Notes under the pieces: model-generated
Database searches by the model: none
Seen by the model: only the letters and a program-made list of their open reading frames with translations
Told to the model about the DNA's origin: nothing
DNA from: Chitinispirillaceae bacterium
GTDB lineage: Bacteria; Fibrobacterota; Chitinivibrionia; Chitinivibrionales; Chitinispirillaceae
DNA: 39,842 bases
Reading direction: 5' to 3'
Assembly: GCA_016932075.1 (NCBI GenBank)
Contig: JAFGDP010000025.1
Span: 1-39,842 of the forward strand
Translations under genes and position numbers: made by a program
Shown: in pieces, positions 1 through 6,525 of the stretch
Position numbering within the stretch: position 1 is the stretch's first letter
How the letters are laid out: every line of letters begins with the position of its first letter

Positions 1-168
1 TCGCGCACCAGGCACAAATGTGCCGCAGTGCGGGACAGACCGACCAGCGGGAGCGTGTTGCCAGTGGCAACGTGTTTTAGCCTGGAGGAGAACCGGTGCC
101 CGGATTTTCAAATGACTTTTGAGACAGCCTGGTCTTCCCCCGCCAATATCTTATTTACTTTCTGTTGT

Positions 169-1203
169 TTACTCCTGATAATGCTTGTCGCTAAGTCCTC
201 TCAGCCTCTCCGCCGCCAGTTCCGCGGTAATGTCCCGCTGCGGCATGGCGAGCAGCTCATAGCCGACCATGAACTTCTGCACGGTCGCTGACCTGAGCAG
301 GGGCGGCAAAAAGTGGAAATGGACATGCCACTCGGGGTGCTCGTTTCCATCGGTCGGTTGCTGGTGGATGCCCATGGAATAGGGGAAGTCGCAGTGGAAC
401 AGGTTGTCGTACCGGGTGGTGATGCGCTTGAGCGCGTCAGCGAGGTCGTTTCGCTCGGACGGCGAGAGTCCGGACACCGCGGTACTGTGCACTTTGGGCA
501 GGAGCATGACCTCGTACGGCCACACGGCCCAGAACGGCACCAGCGCGACAAACGAGTCGTTCTCCAGGACCAGCCGCTCCTGGCGCGCCTGTTCAAGGCG
601 CAGGTACTCGCAGAGCAGGCATTTGTTTCGCGATTCGCGGAACACACGCTGGGCAGTACTTTCCTTTGCCGGAATCTCGGGCACGGTCTGGTTCGCCCAG
701 ATCTGGCCGTGCGGGTGGGGATTGGAACAGCCCATCTGCCGCCCCTTGTTTTCAAAGATCTGGACATAGGAGATGTCGTTGCGGCTGCCGAGCTCATCGT
801 ACTGGTCTGCCCAGAGATCGACAACGGCGGATATGCTTTCGACACTCATGCGTGACATGGTCAGGTCGTGGCGCGGGGAGTAGCAGATGACCCGGCACAC
901 GCCCTTTTCGCTTTTTGCGCAAAGCAGGCCGCCCTCGTTGATTTCCGCGTCTGGCGCCTGGGGGTAGAGCGCTGAAAAGTCATTGGTAAAAACGAACGAG
1001 CGGTCATAGGCCGGGTTGACCGAACCGTCGGCCCGTTTGTTTCCCGGACACAGGTAACAGTCAGGGTCATGGGCTGGAGCGCTGCCGAGAACAAGATCGT
1101 CGGTTTTTCCCTGCCACGGCCGGCCGGTGCGGTGCGGGGAGACAAGGATCCATTCGTTTAACAGCGGGTTGAACCGCCGGTGCGGGTGCTGTGTCCAGGA
1201 CAT
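169..1203 (-). CDS. galT: galactose-1-phosphate uridylyltransferase
   Basis: Leloir-pathway enzyme of the HIT superfamily; it exchanges UMP between UDP-glucose and galactose-1-phosphate in the cytoplasm. The 344-residue length is normal for GalT. The N-terminus ([20 protein letters not shown]) is typical. Cys49 and Cys52 (CYLC) match the usual metal site. [10 protein letters not shown] at 161-170 carries the HPH triad, with His165 as the expected uridylylated nucleophile. A second pair (CLLC) lies further on. The start at 1203 is backed by AAAGGAG about 10 bases upstream. No galK, galE or galM lies nearby, so it probably works with enzymes encoded elsewhere. A terminator and a long inverted repeat separate it from the upstream operon, so it probably has its own promoter. 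I could not place that promoter convincingly. Confidence 0.96.
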   Translation of the reverse strand: MSWTQHPHRRFNPLLNEWILVSPHRTGRPWQGKTDDLVLGSAPAHDPDCYLCPGNKRADGSVNPAYDRSFVFTNDFSALYPQAPDAEINEGGLLCAKSEKGVCRVICYSPRHDLTMSRMSVESISAVVDLWADQYDELGSRNDISYVQIFENKGRQMGCSNPHPHGQIWANQTVPEIPAKESTAQRVFRESRNKCLLCEYLRLEQARQERLVLENDSFVALVPFWAVWPYEVMLLPKVHSTAVSGLSPSERNDLADALKRITTRYDNLFHCDFPYSMGIHQQPTDGNEHPEWHVHFHFLPPLLRSATVQKFMVGYELLAMPQRDITAELAAERLRGLSDKHYQE

Positions 1204-1272
1204 TCGTGCGGGCTCCTTTGTTTTTATTCGGCAGTAGCAACGGTCTCACCAGTAATGCACGGTGATGCGATC

Positions 1273-1352
1273 TCGGTGTCGGAATCGCTATCGGTGTCGT
1301 CTTTTAGTATGGCCGTTTTCACTACCGATTCCGATAGCGATCCCGACGCCGA
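1273..1352. repeat. imperfect 22-bp inverted repeat between galT and the regulatory operon
   Basis: The arms are 1273-1294 and 1331-1352. The right arm equals the reverse complement of the left at 20 of 22 positions, and both differences are transitions. The 36-base spacer carries no obvious gene. The left arm also contains a 9-base direct repeat (TCGGTGTCG at 1273-1281 and 1291-1299). There is no U-run beside the arms, so it is not a normal intrinsic terminator. It lies in the presumed 5' leader of galT, 70-150 bases before the start. It could be an operator, an mRNA hairpin or a remnant of a small dispersed element. Confidence 0.7.
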
Positions 1353-1418
1353 AGCAATAACAACCAGTGACAACGAGTATGAGACGGTTAATAAAATACA
1401 AAATGAATTGCCCGGCAG

Positions 1419-1447
1419 AAAAATCGCCGCGCAGCAAGCGCGGGGCG
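1419..1447 (-). terminator. intrinsic terminator after the lipoprotein gene
   Basis: On the minus strand a GC-rich stem is followed at once by A and five T. The arms are 1438-1447 and 1425-1432, there is a five-base loop at 1433-1437, and two bases bulge at 1442-1443. It sits about 30 bases past the stop of the TPR lipoprotein gene and so probably ends the STAS/anti-sigma operon before galT. Confidence 0.75.
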
Positions 1448-1478
1448 GCTTTGGCGAGGGCGCCGGGTGTGACGGTGC

Positions 1479-3143
1479 TTACTTTTTTTCGTTTATCGGC
1501 TCTGATTCAACCGTGAGACCGGCCGTGTCGGCGTCGGACGATTCCACCTTCTTGCCCTGGCGCCTGACCTCTGCCTGGAGCTCCTCGACGCTGGTCATCT
1601 GTTCGTCAAGGTGCAGCATCATGAACTCGGCGTCATCAGCCAGTTCGCAGTCAGGGGTGTTTTTCATGACCCATTTGTAATTCACCTCGGCCATTTCAGG
1701 ACGGTCCAGGTACTCGTCGTAGATGAACCCGATCATGAACATGAAGTTGCACCGCTTGCCAGCATCGGCGTCGGTGATAAGCACGCGGCGGTAGTTCCTG
1801 ATGGCCTCGGTGTAGATCTGCTGTTCGGTCTGCAGTTTTGCGAGCTCGACGAGCGCCTTTTTCCCCTGCGGCGTGAACACATAATCCGTTGCAAGGGTCC
1901 GGTATATGGTTTCAGCCTCTGTGGTGCTGCCCGTGTCTCGCAGCGAATCAGCCTGGTGCAGGAGCTGTTTCGGGTTCTTGTTTTTCTCGTCGCGCCAGTC
2001 CTGGGTCAGGAACTTGACGCCGGCCCTGCGGCGGATGTCGTAAAGCAGGCCGTGGAAATGGTCGTTGGTCTGCTGGTCAAGGAGATGCTTGAAATGGCTG
2101 TTTTTGGTCGAGGTATCAATGGCCCGGCCCGGATTGCCGTACTCGTCCCAGTAAGAGTACAGGGCCATGGACGAGTCGATGGACGCCATCTTTTTTGCCT
2201 TTGGCCCGAGTTTGTTGGTCATGTGGCGCTGCGCCAGCTCGAACCGCCATGCCCATTTGAGCGCTGCCTGTATCTCTGGCTTGGACGCATACCCGGTCTT
2301 TTCGGCCCGCTCGGAAAACAGGAGCCAGCGCATGAGCCATTTTGAAAAGTCGGCCAGGGACTGCTTGTTGCCGCGCAGCATTTCGCGCCGCTCCTCGGGC
2401 ACCCATGACAAAATGACGTCCAGGTCTTTCTGCGAAAGGATCTTTCCGTCGCCCACCAGGTCGTCGAGGGAATCGGGGTAGGGCGAGCCGTATTTTTCCT
2501 TGTAAAATTTCTTGAGAAAGACATCCCGGTACCCTTCGTACCGCATGTATTTGATCCAGCGGCCCCTGACGGCGTTTTCATCGTTGATCGGCATGGTGGC
2601 AAGAAAGGCCGAGTCCGGCTCGTAGTCCTGCAGAAACAGTTTTTCGGCGATCTGGCGCTTTACATCGGTGTCGAAGGACGCGGTCACGGCCGTGGTGCAC
2701 GGTTTTCCTGCGGAGTCGGAAAGCACGGTGCTCACGAACTCGGACTTGTGCTCGTCGTAGTACTTCCTGAGCTCCTTGTCCGAATAGCCCAGGTGCCGCT
2801 GCAGCACCTCGGTCATGTAGTTGACCGCCATGTAGTACCGTTTTTTCCACTGCCAGTCAGGGCTTCTGCGGTAGGTCCAGTTGGCCGGGTTGTACCGTTC
2901 CTTTTTGTATATCGCCTCGCATTCGATGAACGCGGAAACGGGCGGCCGGGTGGGGAGGGCAAATTCCGGCGGCGTGGTCGGATAGTTCTGGGTGATGCGG
3001 GAAAAAGCATTCACGTCGTACTGCCGGAGCACGGTCATGCCGATCCGGACGAGTTTCTTGTTTTCCGGATCCTCGCTTCCGCAGAAAACGAGGAGGAAAA
3101 GCGCTCCACAGAGAACGAGAGACAGATACTGCTGTTTCATCAT
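1479..3143 (-). CDS. TPR-containing lipoprotein with parvulin/SurA-like N-terminal segment
   Basis: Last gene of the regulatory operon, about 554 residues. The N-terminus MMKQQYLSLVLCGALFLLVF followed by Cys-Gly-Ser-Glu looks like a lipoprotein signal. The box would be LVFC; Phe at -1 is unusual, so lipidation is probable rather than certain. A stretch reading DKELRKYYDEHKSEF resembles the substrate-binding region of PpiC/SurA-type chaperones. I see no complete parvulin catalytic domain. The C-terminal third has helical repeats of TPR type (about residues 400-510), and the last 30 residues are charged. The start at 3143 is preferred because AGG lies seven bases upstream. The in-frame ATG at 3155 has no ribosome-binding site. 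The envelope location is inferred, and the function is unknown. Confidence 0.8.
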   Translation of the reverse strand: MMKQQYLSLVLCGALFLLVFCGSEDPENKKLVRIGMTVLRQYDVNAFSRITQNYPTTPPEFALPTRPPVSAFIECEAIYKKERYNPANWTYRRSPDWQWKKRYYMAVNYMTEVLQRHLGYSDKELRKYYDEHKSEFVSTVLSDSAGKPCTTAVTASFDTDVKRQIAEKLFLQDYEPDSAFLATMPINDENAVRGRWIKYMRYEGYRDVFLKKFYKEKYGSPYPDSLDDLVGDGKILSQKDLDVILSWVPEERREMLRGNKQSLADFSKWLMRWLLFSERAEKTGYASKPEIQAALKWAWRFELAQRHMTNKLGPKAKKMASIDSSMALYSYWDEYGNPGRAIDTSTKNSHFKHLLDQQTNDHFHGLLYDIRRRAGVKFLTQDWRDEKNKNPKQLLHQADSLRDTGSTTEAETIYRTLATDYVFTPQGKKALVELAKLQTEQQIYTEAIRNYRRVLITDADAGKRCNFMFMIGFIYDEYLDRPEMAEVNYKWVMKNTPDCELADDAEFMMLHLDEQMTSVEELQAEVRRQGKKVESSDADTAGLTVESEPINEKK

Positions 3144-3188
3144 AGCAAACCTCATGGCGTTTGGTTGATGCGAAGAACTGGCACGGTA

Positions 3189-3545
3189 TCAGTTGAGCGA
3201 CGCCAGCGCTTCGTCGAGGGTATCATAGATGTCAAGGAGCGTGGTGGCGCCGATGATCTCGATGATCTCAAAAACGTTTTCATTGACATTGGCGATCTTG
3301 AAGCAGCCGCCCTTTTCGCGCGCTGATTTGCTGAGGTGCAGCAGGATGCCCAGCCCGGTGCTATTTACGTATCTGAGCTTTTTGAAATCCGCAACGATGG
3401 TTACTTTTCCTTCATTGAAAAGGTTGCAGATCGCTTCCAGCACGGACTCGACGTTCGTGGCGTCGAGGTCTCCCGTGAACCGGATGAGCTGCGCGTCGTT
3501 GCGCCCTTTGATTTCCTCGCTGGTCATTTCGATGCGTGATTCCAT
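3189..3545 (-). CDS. STAS-domain anti-sigma factor antagonist (SpoIIAA/RsbV-like)
   Basis: A 118-residue single STAS domain. IRFTGDLDATNVESV at 21-35 is the first strand and turn. RYVNSTGLGILLHLSK around 58-73 is the signature loop, with Ser62 as the expected phospho-acceptor. In known partner switches the unphosphorylated protein binds an RsbW/SpoIIAB-type ATPase and frees its target. Phosphorylation of this serine reverses that. The gene starts five bases after the stop of the STAS+ATPase gene, with GAGGA in the tail of that gene, so the two are probably translationally coupled. The natural partners are the two ATPase-fold proteins just upstream. No PP2C phosphatase to reset the switch is in the window. 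Confidence 0.92.
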   Translation of the reverse strand: MESRIEMTSEEIKGRNDAQLIRFTGDLDATNVESVLEAICNLFNEGKVTIVADFKKLRYVNSTGLGILLHLSKSAREKGGCFKIANVNENVFEIIEIIGATTLLDIYDTLDEALASLN

Positions 3546-3550
3546 ACGAC

Positions 3551-4345
3551 CTATTCCTCTTTAAGTTTGGTCACATGAACGGTAGTGCCGTTATCGTTGA
3601 TTTCAGCGGAAAGTTCGCTTGCGAGCATTTTTACCAGAGCGAGACCCCGTCCGCGTCTTTCATCCAAATTGACAGCTTTATCGTGCAGCAGGTTATCGAT
3701 ATGCATGCGGAGCGAATCCGTTTTATGCGGGTCGCTCTTGTTTTCTGCGTCGATTTCCACCTTGTCCCAGTTGACCTTCATTTTAAGCGTGATGTTGTCG
3801 TGGTCGGTGTGCGCGCCGTACTGGACCGCGTTGTTGCAGATCTCATCGACGATGGTCTCGACCCTGAAGCTGTCGCGGTCGCTGTAGCCTTTGTGCAGCA
3901 TGACCCTGCTGACGAACGAACGCACCGCCGGAACGATTCCGAGGTTTGAGGGGAACGATATCTTCAGCCGTTCGCTCTCATGCTTGACTTCCCAGGCATA
4001 GGCATTGCTGGCGCTGCGCAGGTCGTTGTAGATCTTGAAGATCTTGTTCGCGCCCATGAGTGCGAATTTCATCTTCAGGTCGAGACTGAGTGCGGCAAGC
4101 ACCAGGTCGCCGCCCCGTTCCATGAAACGCCGCTTGAGCCCCAGAAGCTTTCCGAGCGCCGCGGATGAGACAAGCGTAACGCCGCTCATGTCCGCAATGG
4201 CGTGCTTTTTCTCTGGGTCCATATGGTCGGCAACCGTTGCCTCCAGCTGGATCATACCGGGGACATCCAGATCCCCGGAAAGCCGAAGAAAACACACGTC
4301 GGGGAACTCGGGTACCGGGATTATGGTTGAAGCGTCGCTGTTCAT
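3551..4345 (-). CDS. fused STAS domain and RsbW-like HATPase_c domain protein
   Basis: A 264-residue two-domain protein. Residues 10-115 are a STAS domain (RLSGDLDVPGMIQLEA; VTLVSSAALGKLLGLKRRF with Ser61 at the phospho-acceptor position). Residues 125-262 are a GHKL ATPase fold. The N-box VDEICNNAVQYG is at 167-178 and the G2-like loop RRGRGLALVKML at 230-241. The expected DxGxG G1 box reads ENKSDP at 201-206 and is degraded, though the rest is intact. A fusion of an antagonist domain to its usual opponent may act as a self-inhibited switch. It could instead sense another ligand. It lies between the separate anti-sigma and STAS genes with short gaps of 19 and 5 bases. No clear Shine-Dalgarno site is seen before its ATG, which fits translational coupling. 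Confidence 0.9.
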   Translation of the reverse strand: MNSDASTIIPVPEFPDVCFLRLSGDLDVPGMIQLEATVADHMDPEKKHAIADMSGVTLVSSAALGKLLGLKRRFMERGGDLVLAALSLDLKMKFALMGANKIFKIYNDLRSASNAYAWEVKHESERLKISFPSNLGIVPAVRSFVSRVMLHKGYSDRDSFRVETIVDEICNNAVQYGAHTDHDNITLKMKVNWDKVEIDAENKSDPHKTDSLRMHIDNLLHDKAVNLDERRGRGLALVKMLASELSAEINDNGTTVHVTKLKEE

Positions 4346-4364
4346 ATGAGTCGTTGCCGGCGAA

Positions 4365-4811
4365 TCAGTTTGGTCCTTCTCGTTTGCGTACCACGTGAAT
4401 CTGCGTGACGTTCTGATCGTCGATGCTGCAGGTAACCTCTTCCGCGAGCATGCGCATCAGTTCCAGGCTGTTGTCCCGATCCCGGCCGTCCGTAGTAATG
4501 ACCGGTGCGGAGGCGATTGCCTGGCGAAGCCGCGTGATGTTTTCGCTGGTGCCGCCCATGTCCTTGACCGTGAACTCCACCCGGTCGCGAAAGGCTTCGC
4601 AGACAAGTTCCACCGACGCGGGAACCGACCCGGTTCCGTAGGTCACGGCGTTGTTACACAGCTCGTCGATGATAAACTCCGAACGGAACGTGAACTTTGC
4701 ACTGAACCGCAGCACCTGCAGGATGTCTGAAAACAGTTTGCGCACAAGCGGAATATAATCAAGTTCGCCGGGAAAAGTGACCGCTATCCGGTAGGGCATA
4801 TCATGTTTCAT
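4365..4811 (-). CDS. RsbW/SpoIIAB-like ATPase-fold anti-sigma protein, degenerate G2 box
   Basis: A 148-residue protein covering only the HATPase_c fold of serine-kinase anti-sigma factors. IIDELCNNAVTYGTG around 47-61 is the N-box. TVKDMGGTS at 81-89 resembles the G1 box. Where the glycine-rich G2 lid should be, the sequence is DRDNSLELMRML (111-122), with the glycines missing. It may bind its partner without efficient kinase activity. The likely partner is the downstream STAS protein, and the effector target is not encoded here. AGGAGG lies 16 bases before the chosen ATG, further than usual. An in-frame ATG four codons later is possible. Confidence 0.85.
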   Translation of the reverse strand: MKHDMPYRIAVTFPGELDYIPLVRKLFSDILQVLRFSAKFTFRSEFIIDELCNNAVTYGTGSVPASVELVCEAFRDRVEFTVKDMGGTSENITRLRQAIASAPVITTDGRDRDNSLELMRMLAEEVTCSIDDQNVTQIHVVRKREGPN

Positions 4812-4865
4812 ATCGAGCCGCAGTCGCCTCCTTTCCCGAGGCGTTGTGTGGTGCCGTGTCTGTTC

Positions 4866-5201
4866 CTATTCATCGCCATGAAGAATAAACGCCTCTTCCT
4901 TGGATCCGATCATGCCTTTTTTCACCATGACCTCCACCAGCCGCGAGGTAATGGAGAGCAGCGTGGAAAACGTCGGCGCTTCGTGGAGCCCTTTTATTGT
5001 CGACACTGCTTTGGCGTCCTTTTCCGAATGACCGCGAAAGTCGTCAAGCACGCACTCCATCACATACATGATTTCACCATACGTCAGGTTTCCCTTGCGG
5101 TAATCGGAGAACTGACCAATGCCGCCGAGAATGCACTCCTTGAGCTTGTTGAATTCGTTCTTATCGTCAAATACGTTCCGATAGGAACCAATTGAAGCCA
5201 T
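4866..5201 (-). CDS. uncharacterised 111-residue protein, first gene of the STAS operon
   Basis: The start at 5201 gives MASIGSYRNVFDDKNEFNKL and is supported by AAGGGGAAG a few bases upstream. A longer in-frame reading to 5276 would pass through this ribosome-binding site and lacks one of its own. The protein is soluble, mostly helical by composition, with no signal peptide, membrane segment or cysteine cluster. The middle (YGEIMYVMECVLDDFRGHSE) looks like a helical bundle. I do not recognise a family. Its place 54 bases ahead of the RsbW-like gene suggests an input or adaptor role in the same pathway, which is inference from position only. Confidence 0.75.
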   Translation of the reverse strand: MASIGSYRNVFDDKNEFNKLKECILGGIGQFSDYRKGNLTYGEIMYVMECVLDDFRGHSEKDAKAVSTIKGLHEAPTFSTLLSITSRLVEVMVKKGMIGSKEEAFILHGDE

Positions 5202-5247
5202 GACACTTCCCCTTGCATATGTTAAAATATCCGGCTTCCGACTGGCA

Positions 5248-5312
5248 GGGAGCACTCCCCGACTACGTTGCGTCACCTGTTTTATTGCGCGCTGTTAGCG
5301 CACCAACGCGCA
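5248..5312. promoter_or_regulatory. paired palindromes in the leader of the STAS operon
   Basis: Upstream of the gene starting at 5201 there is a short dyad GGGAG-CA-CTCCC at 5248-5259. There is also a three-part GCGC-rich element at 5286-5312. In it TGCGCG (5286-5291) can pair with CGCGCA (5307-5312), or TGCGC (5286-5290) can pair with GCGCA (5298-5302). The two pairings exclude each other. This could be an operator or a leader RNA switch. No strong -35/-10 pair was found nearby. Confidence 0.35.
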
Positions 5313-5451
5313 GTTTTGTACGCACCGTGGCCGGTAGTTCGCCTGCCCTGTATGGACAGTGATAGAATATAAATCAGGTTTAAGCGATAAAGAAAGACAA
5401 TCATTCCCGGCACATGAAATTCATACGCGGCGGCCATGGCAGGCGGGAATC

Positions 5452-6228
5452 CTATTTCGTTGTGCCGCCCTCCTCCGCAGATGGTGTTTCGCTCTCAAGA
5501 GCCTCTCCGGTTTCAGGCAGATCGGTCTTTTTCTCTTCCTCCTCCTCAGGCAGCTGCTCTTGGCCGGAAGACGGCTCAACGCTTATTTCATGCGCCTTGA
5601 TTCCTTGTGGCGGCGGCGCGTCCATCTGCTTTTTCGACCGCTCATGCAACAGCAGCGCGTTAAGGACGTCTCCAGCGGAGATCGCTGCCTTAACCTGAAG
5701 TTTTTCAATCAGTTGTGCTCGTTCCTGTGCCGTGACTTGCACCGCATCCTCAACAGGGCCGAACCAGAAAATGAGTCCTTTGTCCTGCGTCAGGCTGGCG
5801 TGTGCTTCTCCGGTATAGGCGAATGTTCTTTTTCCGAAATGGAATATGGTCAGCTCAATAATCAGCGTGCCGTGCAGTTTTGCTTTAAAGAAAAAATGGC
5901 GGACCGGTTGCACCGTGCATTCCCGCACCATTGCCCAGACAATAAACGCGGAGTCGTGCGAGAACCGTTTGAGCGATGCGGCCAAAGACGACGTCATGAC
6001 CGGATAAGTATACTGGTCCATGCGCGCCTGAAGCCGCTTGCTCTCTTCATTATTGATAAATGATACTTCACTCAGGGTGGCGAAGTGCTCTTCGATGAGA
6101 CGGGTGAAGCTTTTTTCAATCGCAGGGGCGCCCTCATTGGCCAGGCCCAGGAACACGACCGGCTTGGCGCACCACGTGCTCATGGCGAAAAGCAGCAGCA
6201 GCATACCTGTTGTCCGGACAATGCTCAC
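5452..6228 (-). CDS. secreted or periplasmic protein of unknown function in the FliK/FlhB-like operon
   Basis: A 258-residue product. The GTG start at 6228 overlaps the stop of the preceding gene in GTGA, and a run of seven G lies a few bases upstream. Residues 1-20 (MSIVRTTGMLLLLFAMSTWC) form a signal peptide with likely cleavage near Cys-Ala at 20-21; the context is a poor lipobox. A compact middle of about 180 residues has alternating strands and helices and may fold like the periplasmic flagellar or CsgG-like domains, but I cannot name it. The last 60 residues are low-complexity and rich in Glu, Pro and Ser, with a run of Glu-Glu-Glu-Glu. The operon link to two flagellar-export homologues is the main clue to its role. 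Confidence 0.78.
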   Translation of the reverse strand: MSIVRTTGMLLLLFAMSTWCAKPVVFLGLANEGAPAIEKSFTRLIEEHFATLSEVSFINNEESKRLQARMDQYTYPVMTSSLAASLKRFSHDSAFIVWAMVRECTVQPVRHFFFKAKLHGTLIIELTIFHFGKRTFAYTGEAHASLTQDKGLIFWFGPVEDAVQVTAQERAQLIEKLQVKAAISAGDVLNALLLHERSKKQMDAPPPQGIKAHEISVEPSSGQEQLPEEEEEKKTDLPETGEALESETPSAEEGGTTK

Positions 6229-6521
6229 AGGGACCCCCCCTTTTTTCGTACCTCGTCGTTTGCGCGATAGATCCAGGCCAGAATTTCGGCTACCGATGCA
6301 TATAATTCCGGCGGAATCTCCCGGTCAAGGGCCACCTGTGACAGAAGCTCAACGAGCCCCTCGTCGCGATGGATCGGAACCTGGTACGCGAGCGCAAGTT
6401 CCTTGATTTTTTCTGCAATATGGCCCTCTCCCTTGGCAACGACGCGGGGTGCGGTATCCAGCTCTTTTCTGTACCGAAGGGCAACCGCCATATCCCGCGC
6501 TGTTTTTCGTTTTCGTCTCAT
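6225..6521 (-). CDS. FlhB C-terminal-domain homologue (YlqH-like, export-switch family)
   Basis: A 98-residue stand-alone version of the cytoplasmic domain of FlhB/YscU. After MRRKRKTARD it follows the family pattern closely: MAVALRY, then TAPRVVAKGEGHIAEKIKELA, VPIHRDEGLVELL, and IPPELYASVAEILAWIYR. The self-cleaving NPTH motif and the membrane part are absent, so it resembles the fragment left after cleavage. Similar short proteins (YlqH in Bacillus) occur next to a FliK-like gene, as here. The ATG at 6521 lies four bases after the stop of the FliK-like gene, so coupling is likely. It may bind FliK-like partners or affect substrate switching in flagellar type III export; that role is inferred. 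Confidence 0.88.
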   Translation of the reverse strand: MRRKRKTARDMAVALRYRKELDTAPRVVAKGEGHIAEKIKELALAYQVPIHRDEGLVELLSQVALDREIPPELYASVAEILAWIYRANDEVRKKGGSL

Positions 6522-6525
6522 GGTA

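Noticed and set aside
28..291. Open frame of 87 codons at the left edge
   Set aside because: It overlaps the 3' end of galT on the other strand, has no family resemblance and no good ribosome-binding site. Bases 1-168 are left unassigned.
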